Origin: Streptomyces sp. TRM49041 | GTDB lineage: Bacteria > Actinomycetota > Actinomycetes > Streptomycetales > Streptomycetaceae | Direction of reading: 5' to 3' | Assembly (NCBI RefSeq): GCF_008271805.1 | Contig: NZ_VSRY01000016.1 | Span: forward strand, 17,636-81,635 | DNA length: 64,000 bases | Shown: positions 31,568-40,836 of the stretch, in pieces | Position numbering within the stretch: position 1 is the stretch's first letter | How the letters are laid out: every line of letters starts with the position of its first letter | Position numbers and translations under genes: made by a program | Notes under the pieces: generated by a model | What the model was told of the DNA's origin: nothing | The model's database searches: none | The model's input: the letters and a program-made list of their open reading frames with translations, nothing else

Positions 31568-34294
31568 CTACTTCGGCGAGAACGTGAGGATGAGCCTGGG
31601 CGTTTCGCCCGACGCGGCCGCCTCGCTGGACCACAGCCACAGCGAGTCCGTGCCGTCGGCCGTCAGCGCGAGGCTGTACTCACCGCCCAGGGCCGCGCCG
31701 ACGGCGGCCTTGTCCAGCTGCACCGAGGCGTTCGTGCTCGCGCCCGTCGGCGGGGTGAGCGTGCCGAGCGACTGGTCGCCGAGGGACGGCTTGGTCGCGT
31801 ACGTGACCTCGCTCTCCGACCAGGCGCCGGTGACCGGACGGATCCGCACCGGGTCGGCCGAGCCCGCGTACGACGACGAGTCGGTCCGCACCTCCAGGGC
31901 CGCGCCGACGAGCTGTGTCCCGGCGGGCGCGGCGGGCAGCGAGAAGCGGAGGTACGTCTCGTACGCGGACGTGCCGCGCACCGCGAGGGAGGTGGAGGAG
32001 CCGTAGTTGCTCCCCGCCGCTCCCGCGTTGACGTAGGTGTCTCCGGTGGGCTGCACCGTGGTGACGGTGTCGCCCTGCTGGGACGCGAGCGCGTAGTGGG
32101 TGGCCACCTGGTCGCCGGTGAGCGCGGTCGGGTAGACGGCGGTCTCGTCGAGCTGCCCGGCGAAGTAGTTGCTCGACGGGCGGGACGGCCAGCTGCCGAT
32201 GTTGTCGCCGCCGATGTGCCAGTAGCCCGCGTACTTCTCGTGTCCGGAGTAGGTGTTGCCACCGATCCGCCGGCCGTCGACGTAGAGGGTCATGCCGCCG
32301 GGGCCCTGGGTGCCGACGACGTGGTGCCACTTGCCGTCGTTGTAGGAGGACCAGGTGGAGAGGTAGCGTGCCCGGCCGTCGTAGGCACCGAAGTACAACT
32401 GCCCCCAGTTGTTCATGTAGATGTGCTTGTCGTACCGACTGCTGTTGCGGGTGGTGTTGTTCCCGAAGCCGATCAGCTTGCCGCCGCGGTTCGTGGTGGT
32501 CTTGAACCAGGTCTCGACGGTGTACGCGTCGCCGACCGTGACACGGCGGTCGCCGTACACCTTGTCGTTGGAGCCGTCGAAGCCGAACGCCTTGCTGCCG
32601 CCCGCGACCGCTGCCGGGGCCTGGTCGTGCGCGGGGCCGCCGGACTCGAGACCGCTCAGGTCGCCCGTGGACGAGTCGGCCACATAGGGGCCGGCCGTGT
32701 CGTCGTAGCGCAGGTACATGCCCGCGCCGTCGGCGATGACCGCCGAGGCGTACGGCTCCGGGGACACCGCCACCGTGGCGGTGGCCGTGGCGGAGAGCCC
32801 GCTGACGTTGCCCGCGCCGTCCGTGGCGGTCACGCGGTAGGAGTGGGTGGTGCCGGGGGTCAGCCCGGTGTCGGTGAACGACGCCTGCGGGCGGTGCCAC
32901 GGCAGCGACTCGGCGTTCAGCGTGGCGACCGGGGTGCCCGCACCGTCCCGGTAGACCCGGTAGGTCAGCCGGCTGTCGTCCAGGTCGAGGCTGGTGCGCC
33001 AGCGTACGTGCACCTCGCCCGACCGGACGCTCGCCGCGCTCGCCACCGGTGTGGTGGGCCGGCCGGTGTCACCGGTCGAGGCGAAGCGCGTCAGCCCCTG
33101 GGCGGGGGCGCCGTTGACCGTGGTGAACTCGCCGCCGGACCAGAGGTACTCGACGCCGTCCTTGGCCGCGACGGTCAGCACGCGCGGGCCGATGCCCTCG
33201 CCGATCCCGTCGTTGGTGTCGGGGAACCAGCCGAGCTTGCCCGTGGACGTGGTGGGCTGGGCCAGGAAGTGGTAGCGGCGCCCGTCGGCGAACTCGTTCT
33301 CGCTGGAGCAGTTGTGCGCGTGGGAGGCGCTGTACAGCACGCCCTTGTGGGACTCGACCGCCTGGGTCGCGCCGAGGCAGCTGTCCCGCCAGCGCTGTTC
33401 GAAGCCGTCCAGCTCCAGGGCGATGCGGCCGTCGAAGCCGCCGGTGCCCTCGTTGGCGGTGTAGAAGCCGGTGGCGTCGGTCTCGATGTCCTTGACCACC
33501 GAGCTGTTCATGATGAAGCCGGGATACGTCTTGGCCAGGGCGCCTGTCGTGGCGTCCACCACCGCGAGGGCGTGCGAACTGGCCCCGTTGACCCGGAAGA
33601 AGTCACCGCCGAGCAGGGCGTGCCGCCCGTCGGGCGTGAGCTCGATGGCGCGGCCGGGCTCGTCGGCGTCGGCCTTGAAGGGCCGTAGCGCCCCGCTCAC
33701 GGCGTCGACCGCGGCGAACCGCTGCCGGGTCTCGCCGTTGACCTGGCCGAAGTCGCCTCCCGCGTACACGGTGTCGTCGGTGACGGCGAGCGCGCGGACC
33801 GTCGCCGGGAAGGCGGCGTGGAAGCCGTCCTTGGGCGTGCAGGTGGCGACGTCGATGGCGGCCGCACTGGACACCGGCTTCCCGTTGACCGCGCCGAAGT
33901 AGCCGCCGACGTACAGGGTCCGCTTGTCCGGGGAGACGGCCAGGGCCCGGACGGTGGCGGTGCCCGAGGAGACCGTGAAGGACAGTTCGCAGTCCGTGGG
34001 AGCGCCGGTCGCGGCGTCCAGCGCCACGAAGTTCAGCGCCTGCTGTGCGGTACCGGACGCGCCGTCCGGGGGCCGTACGGCGGAGAACGTACCACCGGCG
34101 AAGACCACGCCGTCGACCTGGGCGAGTGCCCAGACGATGCCGTTGGTCTGCCAGGTGGGAAGGTCGTCCGCGGTGAAGGCCACCGGCTCGGTGAGCGCGG
34201 CCGCGGGCGGGGCGGCGGCCGCCCCGATTCCGGCCGTCAGTCCGGCCGCCAGTGACAGGACGAGGGCAGCGTGCAGCCCTCTGGATCTCTTCAT
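31568..34294 (-). CDS. Large secreted beta-propeller / FN3 / LamG / DNRLRE protein
   Basis: The product has 908 residues. A signal peptide (about 1-35, ending PAAALT) is followed by a beta-propeller-like region (about 40-430) with repeats of the VYAGGDFGQVNGE type. A fibronectin type III domain (about 440-530), a LamG/concanavalin-like domain (about 560-735, with YTVETWFKTT and WHHVVGTQ) and a C-terminal DNRLRE-type beta domain (about 740-908, with SSTSLAVRG, ETYLRFSLP and LWLWSSE) come next. All parts suggest an extracellular carbohydrate-binding or adhesive protein. ATG 34294 follows GGGGGG. Its promoter has a striking palindrome at 34385. No hydrolase site is evident. Confidence 0.83.
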   Translation of the reverse strand: MKRSRGLHAALVLSLAAGLTAGIGAAAAPPAAALTEPVAFTADDLPTWQTNGIVWALAQVDGVVFAGGTFSAVRPPDGASGTAQQALNFVALDAATGAPTDCELSFTVSSGTATVRALAVSPDKRTLYVGGYFGAVNGKPVSSAAAIDVATCTPKDGFHAAFPATVRALAVTDDTVYAGGDFGQVNGETRQRFAAVDAVSGALRPFKADADEPGRAIELTPDGRHALLGGDFFRVNGASSHALAVVDATTGALAKTYPGFIMNSSVVKDIETDATGFYTANEGTGGFDGRIALELDGFEQRWRDSCLGATQAVESHKGVLYSASHAHNCSSENEFADGRRYHFLAQPTTSTGKLGWFPDTNDGIGEGIGPRVLTVAAKDGVEYLWSGGEFTTVNGAPAQGLTRFASTGDTGRPTTPVASAASVRSGEVHVRWRTSLDLDDSRLTYRVYRDGAGTPVATLNAESLPWHRPQASFTDTGLTPGTTHSYRVTATDGAGNVSGLSATATATVAVSPEPYASAVIADGAGMYLRYDDTAGPYVADSSTGDLSGLESGGPAHDQAPAAVAGGSKAFGFDGSNDKVYGDRRVTVGDAYTVETWFKTTTNRGGKLIGFGNNTTRNSSRYDKHIYMNNWGQLYFGAYDGRARYLSTWSSYNDGKWHHVVGTQGPGGMTLYVDGRRIGGNTYSGHEKYAGYWHIGGDNIGSWPSRPSSNYFAGQLDETAVYPTALTGDQVATHYALASQQGDTVTTVQPTGDTYVNAGAAGSNYGSSTSLAVRGTSAYETYLRFSLPAAPAGTQLVGAALEVRTDSSSYAGSADPVRIRPVTGAWSESEVTYATKPSLGDQSLGTLTPPTGASTNASVQLDKAAVGAALGGEYSLALTADGTDSLWLWSSEAAASGETPRLILTFSPK

Positions 34295-34384
34295 GTACCC
34301 CCCAAGACCGGAAACGTCTTGCGCTGTGGGCGCCCGTTCGGCGCGGTTCCGGGCGCCTGGTCTGGTCACCCGATCATATGAATG

Positions 34385-34402
34385 AGCCGTAGAGTAACGG
34401 CT
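34385..34402 (-). promoter_or_regulatory. Palindrome framing a -10-like box
   Basis: On the minus strand AGCCGT-TACTCT-ACGGCT is a perfect 6-bp inverted repeat whose centre matches the actinobacterial -10 pattern TANNNT. It lies about 91 nt upstream of the ATG at 34294. A protein bound here would block the promoter of the large LamG/DNRLRE gene. Confidence 0.45.
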
Positions 34403-34511
34403 GTCCGGCCATTTCTGGCCAACTACGCGAAAAATTCCGGTCCTTCTCTGTCCCCGGTTCTCAGCGGTCTCGGCGGCCTCGGCGGTCTCCGACCGCGGCG
34501 TTCTCCGGTCC

Positions 34512-35525
34512 TCAGCGGTCCACGCGGACCGCTGTGCCCGCCAGTTCGTCCCGCACCTGGCGGATGTCGGCGTCGACCATGATCCGGGCGAGGTCGTCCA
34601 CCCGCACCTCGGGCTTCCAGCCCAGCAGCCGCTCGGCCTTGCTCGCGTCGCCGATCAGGGCGTCGACCTCGCTGGGGCGCTCGTACTTGGCGTCGTACCT
34701 GACGTGCTCCCGCCAGTCGAGGTCCGCGTGGCCGAAGGCCGTCTCCAGGAACTGCCGGACGGTGGCCGCTACGCCGGTGGCGACGACGTAGTCGGTCGGC
34801 TCGTCCTGCTGGAGCATCCGCCACATCGCGTCGACGTACTCGGGGGCGTACCCCCAGTCCCGCACCGCGTCCAGATTGCCGAGGTAGAGCTCGCTCTGCA
34901 GCCCCGCCTTGATCCGGGCCACCGCTCGGGTGATCTTGCGAGTGACGAAGGTCTCGCCGCGGCGCGGCGACTCATGGTTGAAGAGGATGCCGTTCACCGC
35001 GTACATCCCGTACGCCTCGCGGTAGTTGACGGTCGCCCAGTATCCGTAGACCTTGGCGACGCCGTACGGGCTGCGCGGGTGGAAGGGCGTCATCTCGTTC
35101 TGCGGGGGCGGGGTCGCGCCGAACATCTCCGACGACGACGCCTGGTAGACGCGGGTGTCGATACCGGAGGCGCGCACCGCCTCCAGGAGCCGCAGCGCAC
35201 CGAGCCCGGTGACGTCACCCGTGTAGAGGGGCGCGTCGAAGGAGACCCGGACATGGGACTGGGCGCCCAGGTTGTAGACCTCGTCGGGGCGTATGTCGCG
35301 CAGCAGGTTCACCAGCGCCACGCCGTCGGACAGGTCGGCGTGGTGCAGCACGAACGACCTGCCGCTCTCCTGCGGCCCCTGGTAGATGTGGTCGATGCGC
35401 TCGGTGTTGAAGGTGGAGGACCTGCGCACAAGGCCGTGCACCGTGTACCCCTTGGACAGCAGCAGCTCCGACAGGTACGAGCCGTCCTGCCCGGTGACCC
35501 CCGTGATCAACGCGGTCCTGCTCAT
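34512..35525 (-). CDS. gmd: GDP-mannose 4,6-dehydratase
   Basis: The product is a 337-residue extended SDR converting GDP-D-mannose to GDP-4-keto-6-deoxymannose. Features: cofactor site [23 protein letters not shown], active-site SSSEMFG and [12 protein letters not shown] (Y-x3-K), [17 protein letters not shown] and [14 protein letters not shown]. All are diagnostic of Gmd. ATG 35525 sits 9 nt after GGAGGAG; the ATG three codons upstream is too close to that site. It is divergent from fcl, and together they make GDP-L-fucose. Confidence 0.96.
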   Translation of the reverse strand: MSRTALITGVTGQDGSYLSELLLSKGYTVHGLVRRSSTFNTERIDHIYQGPQESGRSFVLHHADLSDGVALVNLLRDIRPDEVYNLGAQSHVRVSFDAPLYTGDVTGLGALRLLEAVRASGIDTRVYQASSSEMFGATPPPQNEMTPFHPRSPYGVAKVYGYWATVNYREAYGMYAVNGILFNHESPRRGETFVTRKITRAVARIKAGLQSELYLGNLDAVRDWGYAPEYVDAMWRMLQQDEPTDYVVATGVAATVRQFLETAFGHADLDWREHVRYDAKYERPSEVDALIGDASKAERLLGWKPEVRVDDLARIMVDADIRQVRDELAGTAVRVDR

Positions 35526-35656
35526 GTGTGGCATCTCCTCCCGGACGAGCCGGGCACCGGCCCCGTCCGCAGCGTTTCCGGCGTTCTCTTGCGATATGTA
35601 CTGAAGTTTCGGCCAGGGGCGGGGGCCACGCCCCCGCTCCTGGCATGATCCGGCTC

Positions 35657-36676
35657 ATGACCGACTCGCAGGCGGCGCCGCCGCCCTTCACCCAGTCGTC
35701 GCCGCTTCTGCCGCGGCGGGCCCGGATATTCGTCGCCGGCCACCGTGGCCTCGTGGGCTCCGCGATGGTCCGGCGGCTGACCGCCGACGGCCACGAGGTG
35801 ATCACTCGGGACCGCTCGGCACTCGACCTCCGCGATGCCGACGGCACCGCCGCGTTCCTGGCTGACGCGCGGCCCGACGCCGTGGTCCTGGCCGCGGCCA
35901 AGGTCGGCGGCATCCTCGCCAACAGCACCCGGCCCGTCGAGTTCCTCGAGGACAATCTGCGGATCCAGCTCAGCGTGATCGCGGGAGCGCACGCCGCCGG
36001 TGTCCGGCGGCTGCTGTTCCTCGGCTCCTCCTGCATCTACCCCAAGCACGCGCCGCAGCCCATCCGCGAGGACGCGCTGCTGACCGGCCCGCTGGAGCCC
36101 ACCAACGAGCCCTACGCGCTGGCGAAGATCGCCGGGATCTGCCAGGTCCAGTCGTACCGGCGGCAGTTCGGCGCCGCGTACATCTCGGCCATGCCGACCA
36201 ATCTGTACGGGCCCGGCGACAACTTCGACCTGGAGACCTCCCATGTCCTCCCGGCGCTGGTCCGCCGCTTCCACGAGGCGCGCGAGACCGGCCGGGACGA
36301 GGTGACGCTGTGGGGCTCGGGCACTCCGCGACGTGAGTTCCTGCACGTCGACGACCTGGCGGACGCCTGCGTGACGCTGCTGGCCGGATACGACGGTGAC
36401 GCGCCGGTCAACGTGGGCTGCGGGCAGGACCTGACCATCAGGGAACTCGCCGAGACCGTCGCCCAGGTGACGGGGTTCACCGGCCGGATCACCTGGGACA
36501 CCACGAAGCCGGACGGGACGCCCCGCAAGCTCCTGGACGTGTCCCGCCTGACGTCGCTCGGCTGGAAGCCCCGCATCGCGCTGCGGGACGGCATCGCGTC
36601 GACATACGCCTGGTGGCTGGCCCAGCGGGCAGGCGGAGGCCCGGTGGACGGCCCGGGGGCGGTCACGCGTTACTGA
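35657..36676 (+). CDS. fcl: GDP-L-fucose synthase (GDP-4-keto-6-deoxymannose epimerase/reductase)
   Basis: The product is a 339-residue SDR following Gmd in GDP-L-fucose synthesis. Features: VAGHRGLVGSAMVRRL, FLGSSCIYPKHAPQPI, YALAKIAG (Y-x3-K), NLYGPGDNFD and LHVDDLADA. ATG 35657 gives a 24-residue leader before the cofactor motif; the Shine-Dalgarno is weak, and ATG 35645 is possible. It is divergent from gmd over 131 bp. Fucose or a related 6-deoxyhexose is thus a likely component of the polymer. Confidence 0.94.
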   Translation: MTDSQAAPPPFTQSSPLLPRRARIFVAGHRGLVGSAMVRRLTADGHEVITRDRSALDLRDADGTAAFLADARPDAVVLAAAKVGGILANSTRPVEFLEDNLRIQLSVIAGAHAAGVRRLLFLGSSCIYPKHAPQPIREDALLTGPLEPTNEPYALAKIAGICQVQSYRRQFGAAYISAMPTNLYGPGDNFDLETSHVLPALVRRFHEARETGRDEVTLWGSGTPRREFLHVDDLADACVTLLAGYDGDAPVNVGCGQDLTIRELAETVAQVTGFTGRITWDTTKPDGTPRKLLDVSRLTSLGWKPRIALRDGIASTYAWWLAQRAGGGPVDGPGAVTRY

Positions 36677-36692
36677 CCCCGCCATTCGAGCC

Positions 36693-38198
36693 TCAGTACG
36701 CTCCGCGGCCGTCGACGACGGCGCGGAGCGTACGGCTCATCACATCGAGATCGCTGCTGAACGACCAGTTGTCGACGTAGTGCAGATCAAGCTGAATCGT
36801 TTCATCCCAGGAGAGGTCCGACCGCCCGCTGACCTGCCACAGGCCCGTCATACCGGGCCTCACCCGGAGCCTGCGCAGCGCCGTGGCGTCGTACGAGGCG
36901 ACCTCCTCGGGCAGCGGGGGACGCGGACCTACCAGGGACATGTCACCTCGTAGCACATTGAACAACTGGGGCAGTTCGTCGAGGGACGTGCGGCGCAGGA
37001 ACCGGCCCACCCGGGTGACCCGGGGGTCGCGGCGCATCTTGAACATCAGACCGTCGTTCTCGTTCCACGCGGCGAGGTCGTTCTTGCGCCGGTCCGCGTC
37101 GGTGACCATGGTGCGGAACTTCCACATGGTGAAGGTCTCCTGATCCTGCCCCACCCGCCGCTGCCGGTACAGCGCCGGGCCGCGCGAGTCGAGCCGTATC
37201 AGCACGGCGAGGATCAGCAGCAGCGGGGAGAGCAGCAGCAGCCCGGCGGCCGCCCCGCACCGGTCGACCGCGGTCTTCAGCGCGGCCTGGGCGCCATGGC
37301 TCAACGGCGGCTCGACCCGCAGCACGGTGAGTCCGGCGACCGAGGCGGCCCGCAGCCGCTTGACCGAGGTCTCGACCAGACCCGGGGTGAGGGCCACCTC
37401 CAGGCCGGCGTCGTGGAGCAGCCAGCACAGCTCCCGCAGCCGGTCGCCGGTGAGGCCCGCGCCGGGGGCCACCAGCACCAGCTCGGCGCGGTACCGCCGG
37501 GCGGCGTCGACAAGGCGGTGTCCGGCGGCCCTGCCGTCCAGGGCGGGGTCCAGCCGGTCCCGGTCACCGGCCGTGGCGCCGTCGCCTGCCGTGGCGCTGT
37601 CGCCGTCGCCGACGAGCACGGTGCCGACCACGGCGTACGGATGATCGGTACGGGACGCCAGCCGCTGGACCGCGCTGTCGAGTGTTCCCGGGCCACCCAC
37701 CACCAGCACCCGGTCCACGGCCTGGGCGGAGCGCCGGGCCGCGGTCAGATGGCGGTGGATCCCGCGCCTGCAGACCAGCGTGCTCACCAGCGTGGGCGCC
37801 AGGGCGGCCAGCGCGGGGTACGGCTCGGGGGTCTGCGCGGTGGCGACGCCCAGCACCGCGAGCGCGGCGATCAGGATCAGCCAGTCGTGCAGCACGGGCA
37901 GGGCCCCGCGCGACTCCCCGAGCTCGTCGCGCCGGTACCGGTGGCGGAACGCCTGGATCGCGGCCCAGGCGACGGTGGCGACGGCGGCGGACCGCACGGG
38001 GTGCGGCTGGCCGGTCTTCGCGAAGACCAGCGCGACGGACGTGGCGGTGACGGCGACGTCGACGGCGAGCACGGCCGGCAGATACCAGCGCGGCTTCTCG
38101 CGACGGCCCTGTGCCGCCGCGCACCCCCGTCCTCGCCGGTCCTCCCGCACGCCGGTCAGCCGCGCGGTACGAACGCCGTAGGTTCCGGTGTCTCCCAA
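36693..38198 (-). CDS. Initiating polyprenyl glycosylphosphotransferase
   Basis: The product has 501 residues: about four N-terminal membrane helices, a central CoA-binding-like Rossmann region with VLVVGGPGTLDSAV, a membrane segment near 315-335, and the C-terminal bacterial sugar transferase domain (RRVGQDQETFTMWKFRTM, DELPQLFNVLRGDMSLVGPRP, RPGMTGLWQVSGRS). It transfers a hexose-1-phosphate to undecaprenyl phosphate, the first step of repeat-unit assembly. TTG 38198 follows GGGGGG at 9 nt. It is convergent with fcl. Confidence 0.92.
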   Translation of the reverse strand: MGDTGTYGVRTARLTGVREDRRGRGCAAAQGRREKPRWYLPAVLAVDVAVTATSVALVFAKTGQPHPVRSAAVATVAWAAIQAFRHRYRRDELGESRGALPVLHDWLILIAALAVLGVATAQTPEPYPALAALAPTLVSTLVCRRGIHRHLTAARRSAQAVDRVLVVGGPGTLDSAVQRLASRTDHPYAVVGTVLVGDGDSATAGDGATAGDRDRLDPALDGRAAGHRLVDAARRYRAELVLVAPGAGLTGDRLRELCWLLHDAGLEVALTPGLVETSVKRLRAASVAGLTVLRVEPPLSHGAQAALKTAVDRCGAAAGLLLLSPLLLILAVLIRLDSRGPALYRQRRVGQDQETFTMWKFRTMVTDADRRKNDLAAWNENDGLMFKMRRDPRVTRVGRFLRRTSLDELPQLFNVLRGDMSLVGPRPPLPEEVASYDATALRRLRVRPGMTGLWQVSGRSDLSWDETIQLDLHYVDNWSFSSDLDVMSRTLRAVVDGRGAY

Positions 38199-38378
38199 GA
38201 TTTGCAGCCCCCCCAGGCTTGGAAAACCGCGTTCCCCGCAAGGTCAGTTCAGCGGTTCACACATTTCCTTCACGCGACGGCACACTACGGCACGCGGAGG
38301 TTCTACAGAACACGTTCTTCCGTAAGCTCGCGTATACGTACTGTTTCCGGACAGAGACGCGAGCCCGCGCCCGACGGG

Positions 38379-38906
38379 CTACGCCGGTGCCGCCAGCTCC
38401 GCCCACACGGTCTTGCCCGGCGCGCCCTGTGCTCTCTGAACGCCCCAGTCCAGGCAGAGCCGTTGCACGATAAACATGCCGTGACCCCCGGGCCGCCCCG
38501 CCCGGTGCGGGGTGCGGGGCGCGGGCTGGCCGGCGCCCCGGTCCTCGACCTCCAGGCGCAGGGTCTTCGCGTGCAGGGAGACCCGCAGCTCCTCGGGGCC
38601 CTCGGCGTGGAGACAGGCGTTGGTGACGAGCTCGGAGACGACGAGCAGGACGTCCTCGGCGGCCGCGCGGCGGTCGGCGGTGGCGGCCGGGAGCCAGCCC
38701 CAGTCGTACAGCGCCTGGCGGGTGAAGTCGCGGGCGAGCGGGACGATACCGCTGGCGCCGTCCAGCGAGAGCCGACGGGTCTCGCGGCGGCGGCCGCGCG
38801 CCCCCTCCGGCGTACCGGAAGGTGCCACGCTCCGCGTGGACGAAGCGCCGGAGCCGCCCGGCTCGGGGCCGAGACCGCTAGGCGGTTGCTGCTGGGTGGC
38901 ACCCAT
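38379..38906 (-). CDS. RsbW-like anti-sigma factor (HATPase serine kinase)
   Basis: The product has 175 residues: a polar N-terminal 50, then a GHKL ATPase domain with N box VVSELVTNACLHA, G1 box EDRGAGQP and G2-like GGHGMFIVQRL. Such proteins bind SigB/F-type sigma factors and phosphorylate STAS antagonists. A STAS gene and a SigB/F-type sigma gene are nearby, so this is likely their switch kinase. A noncoding gap of 175 bp lies between it and the STAS gene, so it may have its own promoter. Confidence 0.88.
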   Translation of the reverse strand: MGATQQQPPSGLGPEPGGSGASSTRSVAPSGTPEGARGRRRETRRLSLDGASGIVPLARDFTRQALYDWGWLPAATADRRAAAEDVLLVVSELVTNACLHAEGPEELRVSLHAKTLRLEVEDRGAGQPAPRTPHRAGRPGGHGMFIVQRLCLDWGVQRAQGAPGKTVWAELAAPA

Positions 38907-39081
38907 CAGCGCGTCACCTCACCGATTCACCAGGTCGTCTTTACGTCGACGTCGACATCGTTTACAGAGAGTGTGGCCCCTCGACATCCCATCGCGGGGT
39001 CTTCTGGCGTTCTTCTGCCCGGCCGTTTCCGGGCGACACCCACCAGATCGGCCGACGAGGCCGACCGTACGGTGGCGGTCG

Positions 39082-39450
39082 TCACAGCCTCAGCGCGGCT
39101 TCCAGAGAATCATGGAGGGTGAAGACCGCCCCGGCGCCCGTGATCTCGAAGACCCGGGCCACCACGGGCCGCATCGCGGCCAGGTGGACACCGCCGCCGG
39201 CCGCCTCGGCCTTGAGCCGGGCACCGAGGAGGACGTTGAGGCCCGTCGAGTCGCAGAACTCGAGCTGTGAGCAGTCGACCACGAGGCGTGCGCGGCCCTG
39301 GGTGAGGGCCGCCTCCAGGGGTTCACGCAGCAGATCGGCGGTGTGGTGATCGAGCTCACCCACCGGCGTCAGGATCTCGCTGGGACCTTCCGTCCGGACC
39401 CCGACGCGAAGCCGGCCCTGATTCGCGCTGCCGACCGTCTCGCGGCCCAT
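39082..39450 (-). CDS. STAS-domain anti-anti-sigma factor
   Basis: The product has 122 residues: one STAS domain with the phosphorylatable serine S68 in FCDSTGLNVLL. When unphosphorylated, such a protein binds the anti-sigma kinase and frees the sigma factor. GAGGGG precedes the ATG. It is divergent from the sigma gene and upstream of the anti-sigma gene on the same strand. Confidence 0.93.
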   Translation of the reverse strand: MGRETVGSANQGRLRVGVRTEGPSEILTPVGELDHHTADLLREPLEAALTQGRARLVVDCSQLEFCDSTGLNVLLGARLKAEAAGGGVHLAAMRPVVARVFEITGAGAVFTLHDSLEAALRL

Positions 39451-39533
39451 TCCGCCCCTCTTCGCCGATGTCTCTGGGTCGATAGAACCCTACGACGAAT
39501 CCCGGTCGGCGGGTAGTCGAAGGCCCCCGCAAA

Positions 39534-39539
39534 GGGTAT
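39534..39539 (+). promoter_or_regulatory. GGGTAT, possible SigB/F-type -10 box
   Basis: GGGTAT matches the -10 box recognised by the Streptomyces SigB/F group. It lies about 150 nt upstream of the sigma gene. No clear GTTT-like -35 is visible 14-16 nt further up, so autoregulation is only suggested. Confidence 0.3.
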
Positions 39540-39686
39540 ATACGGAACAAATGACACTTGCACCGGCAGGTGCGAACCCGGTAGGTCTAGTGGGACACCC
39601 CCGACACGCTGGCTTTGGAGGCGCCGCACACCGCAGCTTCATGTATGGGCATCGGCGGCCATATGCCGAGAACGATGGAGGAGACC

Positions 39687-40670
39687 ATGTCACCCCGGCT
39701 CGACGAAACGCGTACCCCCGACGCGACGTCGGCAACATTCCCGCACGAGATCTTTCTCATAGCCGGCACGGACGGCACGGACGGCACCGCTCACCGCGCC
39801 GACCCCGCCGACCCGGCCCGACCGACGGGCCCGGCAGCCCCGGTAGCACCAGCAGATCTGTCCGACCTCTCGGACCTGCCCGAGATCCCCCCGTACGACG
39901 AAGTCGAGCCCCTCGACGCACGGGCACTCTCCAAGACGCTCTTCGCGCGGCTCGAGGCCCTCGAGGAGGGCACTCACGAGTACGCGTACGTCCGCAACAC
40001 CCTGGTCGAGCTCAACCTCGCCCTGGTGAAGTTCGCCGCCTCCCGGTTCCGCTCCCGCAGCGAGCCCATGGAGGACATCATCCAGGTCGGCACGATCGGT
40101 CTGATCAAGGCGATCGACCGCTTCGAGCTCAGCCGCGAGGTCGAGTTCCCCACGTTCGCGATGCCGACGATCGTCGGCGAGATAAAGCGGTTCTTCCGGG
40201 ACACCTCGTGGTCCGTGCGCGTCCCGCGCCGGCTGCAGGAGCTCCGCCTCGACCTGGCCAAGGCCGGTGACGAGCTGGCCCAGGAGCTGGACCGGGCGCC
40301 GACCGTCGGCGAGCTGGCCGAGAAGCTCGGCATCAGCAGGGACGAGGTCGTCGAGGGCATGGCGGCGAGCAACGCGTACACCGCCAGCTCGCTGGACGCC
40401 CAGCCGGAGGAGGACGACACCGAGGGCGCCCTGGCCGACCGGATCGGCTACGAGGACCACGGTCTGGAGGGCATCGAGTACATCGAGTCGCTCAAGCCGC
40501 TGATCGCCTCCCTGCCCCCGCGCGACCGCAAGATCCTCTCCCTGCGGTTCGTCGCCGGGCTCACCCAGTCGGAGATCGGCGAGGAGCTGAACATCTCGCA
40601 GATGCATGTGTCCCGGCTGCTCTCCCGCACGCTCGGAAAGCTCCGCAAGGGCCTGACCCTGGAGGAGTGA
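39687..40670 (+). CDS. RNA polymerase sigma factor, SigB/SigF family
   Basis: The product has 327 residues. After an acidic, Pro/Ala-rich leader of about 80 residues come regions 2 (EDIIQVGTIGLIKAIDRF, FPTFAMPTIVGEIKRFFRD), 3 (RVPRRLQELRL, APTVGELAEKLG) and 4 (LPPRDRKILSLRFVAGLTQSEIGEEL, ISQMHVSRLL). This is the group-3 architecture of stress and development sigma factors. ATG 39687 has GGAGGAG at 5 nt. With the adjacent STAS and RsbW-like genes it forms a partner-switching module. Confidence 0.95.
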   Translation: MSPRLDETRTPDATSATFPHEIFLIAGTDGTDGTAHRADPADPARPTGPAAPVAPADLSDLSDLPEIPPYDEVEPLDARALSKTLFARLEALEEGTHEYAYVRNTLVELNLALVKFAASRFRSRSEPMEDIIQVGTIGLIKAIDRFELSREVEFPTFAMPTIVGEIKRFFRDTSWSVRVPRRLQELRLDLAKAGDELAQELDRAPTVGELAEKLGISRDEVVEGMAASNAYTASSLDAQPEEDDTEGALADRIGYEDHGLEGIEYIESLKPLIASLPPRDRKILSLRFVAGLTQSEIGEELNISQMHVSRLLSRTLGKLRKGLTLEE

Positions 40671-40688
40671 CCCCGGTCGCGTCCCTTC

Positions 40689-40736
40689 ACGCCACGAGGG
40701 CCCGCCCCCTATCCGGGGGGCGGGCCTTCGTGGCGT
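40689..40736 (+). terminator. Terminator of the sigma-factor gene
   Basis: A long stem beginning ACGCCACGA and GGCCCGCCCCC pairs with its complement around a short ATC-type loop, directly after the sigma stop codon. Confidence 0.85.
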
Positions 40737-40781
40737 CGCGCGGGCTGGGCCCGGGGGTTTTCCACAGGCTCATGCGCCTTA

Positions 40782-40806
40782 TTGACGGGCAGTCCCGAAT
40801 TGGGAC
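40782..40806 (+). promoter_or_regulatory. TTGACG -35 box and GTCCC-GAATT-GGGAC palindrome
   Basis: TTGACG at 40782-40787 is followed by a perfect 5-bp palindrome at 40792-40806 in the spacer, about 31 nt before the aminotransferase ATG. The -10 would fall near CACATT at 40806-40811. A repressor bound in the spacer would control the second glycan locus. Confidence 0.45.
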
Positions 40807-40836
40807 ACATTGGGCCGGGGTTCAGGGGGGATTCGC

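Noticed and set aside
31514..33688. A 724-codon plus-strand open frame
   Set aside because: Antisense to the LamG/DNRLRE protein; no domain pattern and shadow composition.
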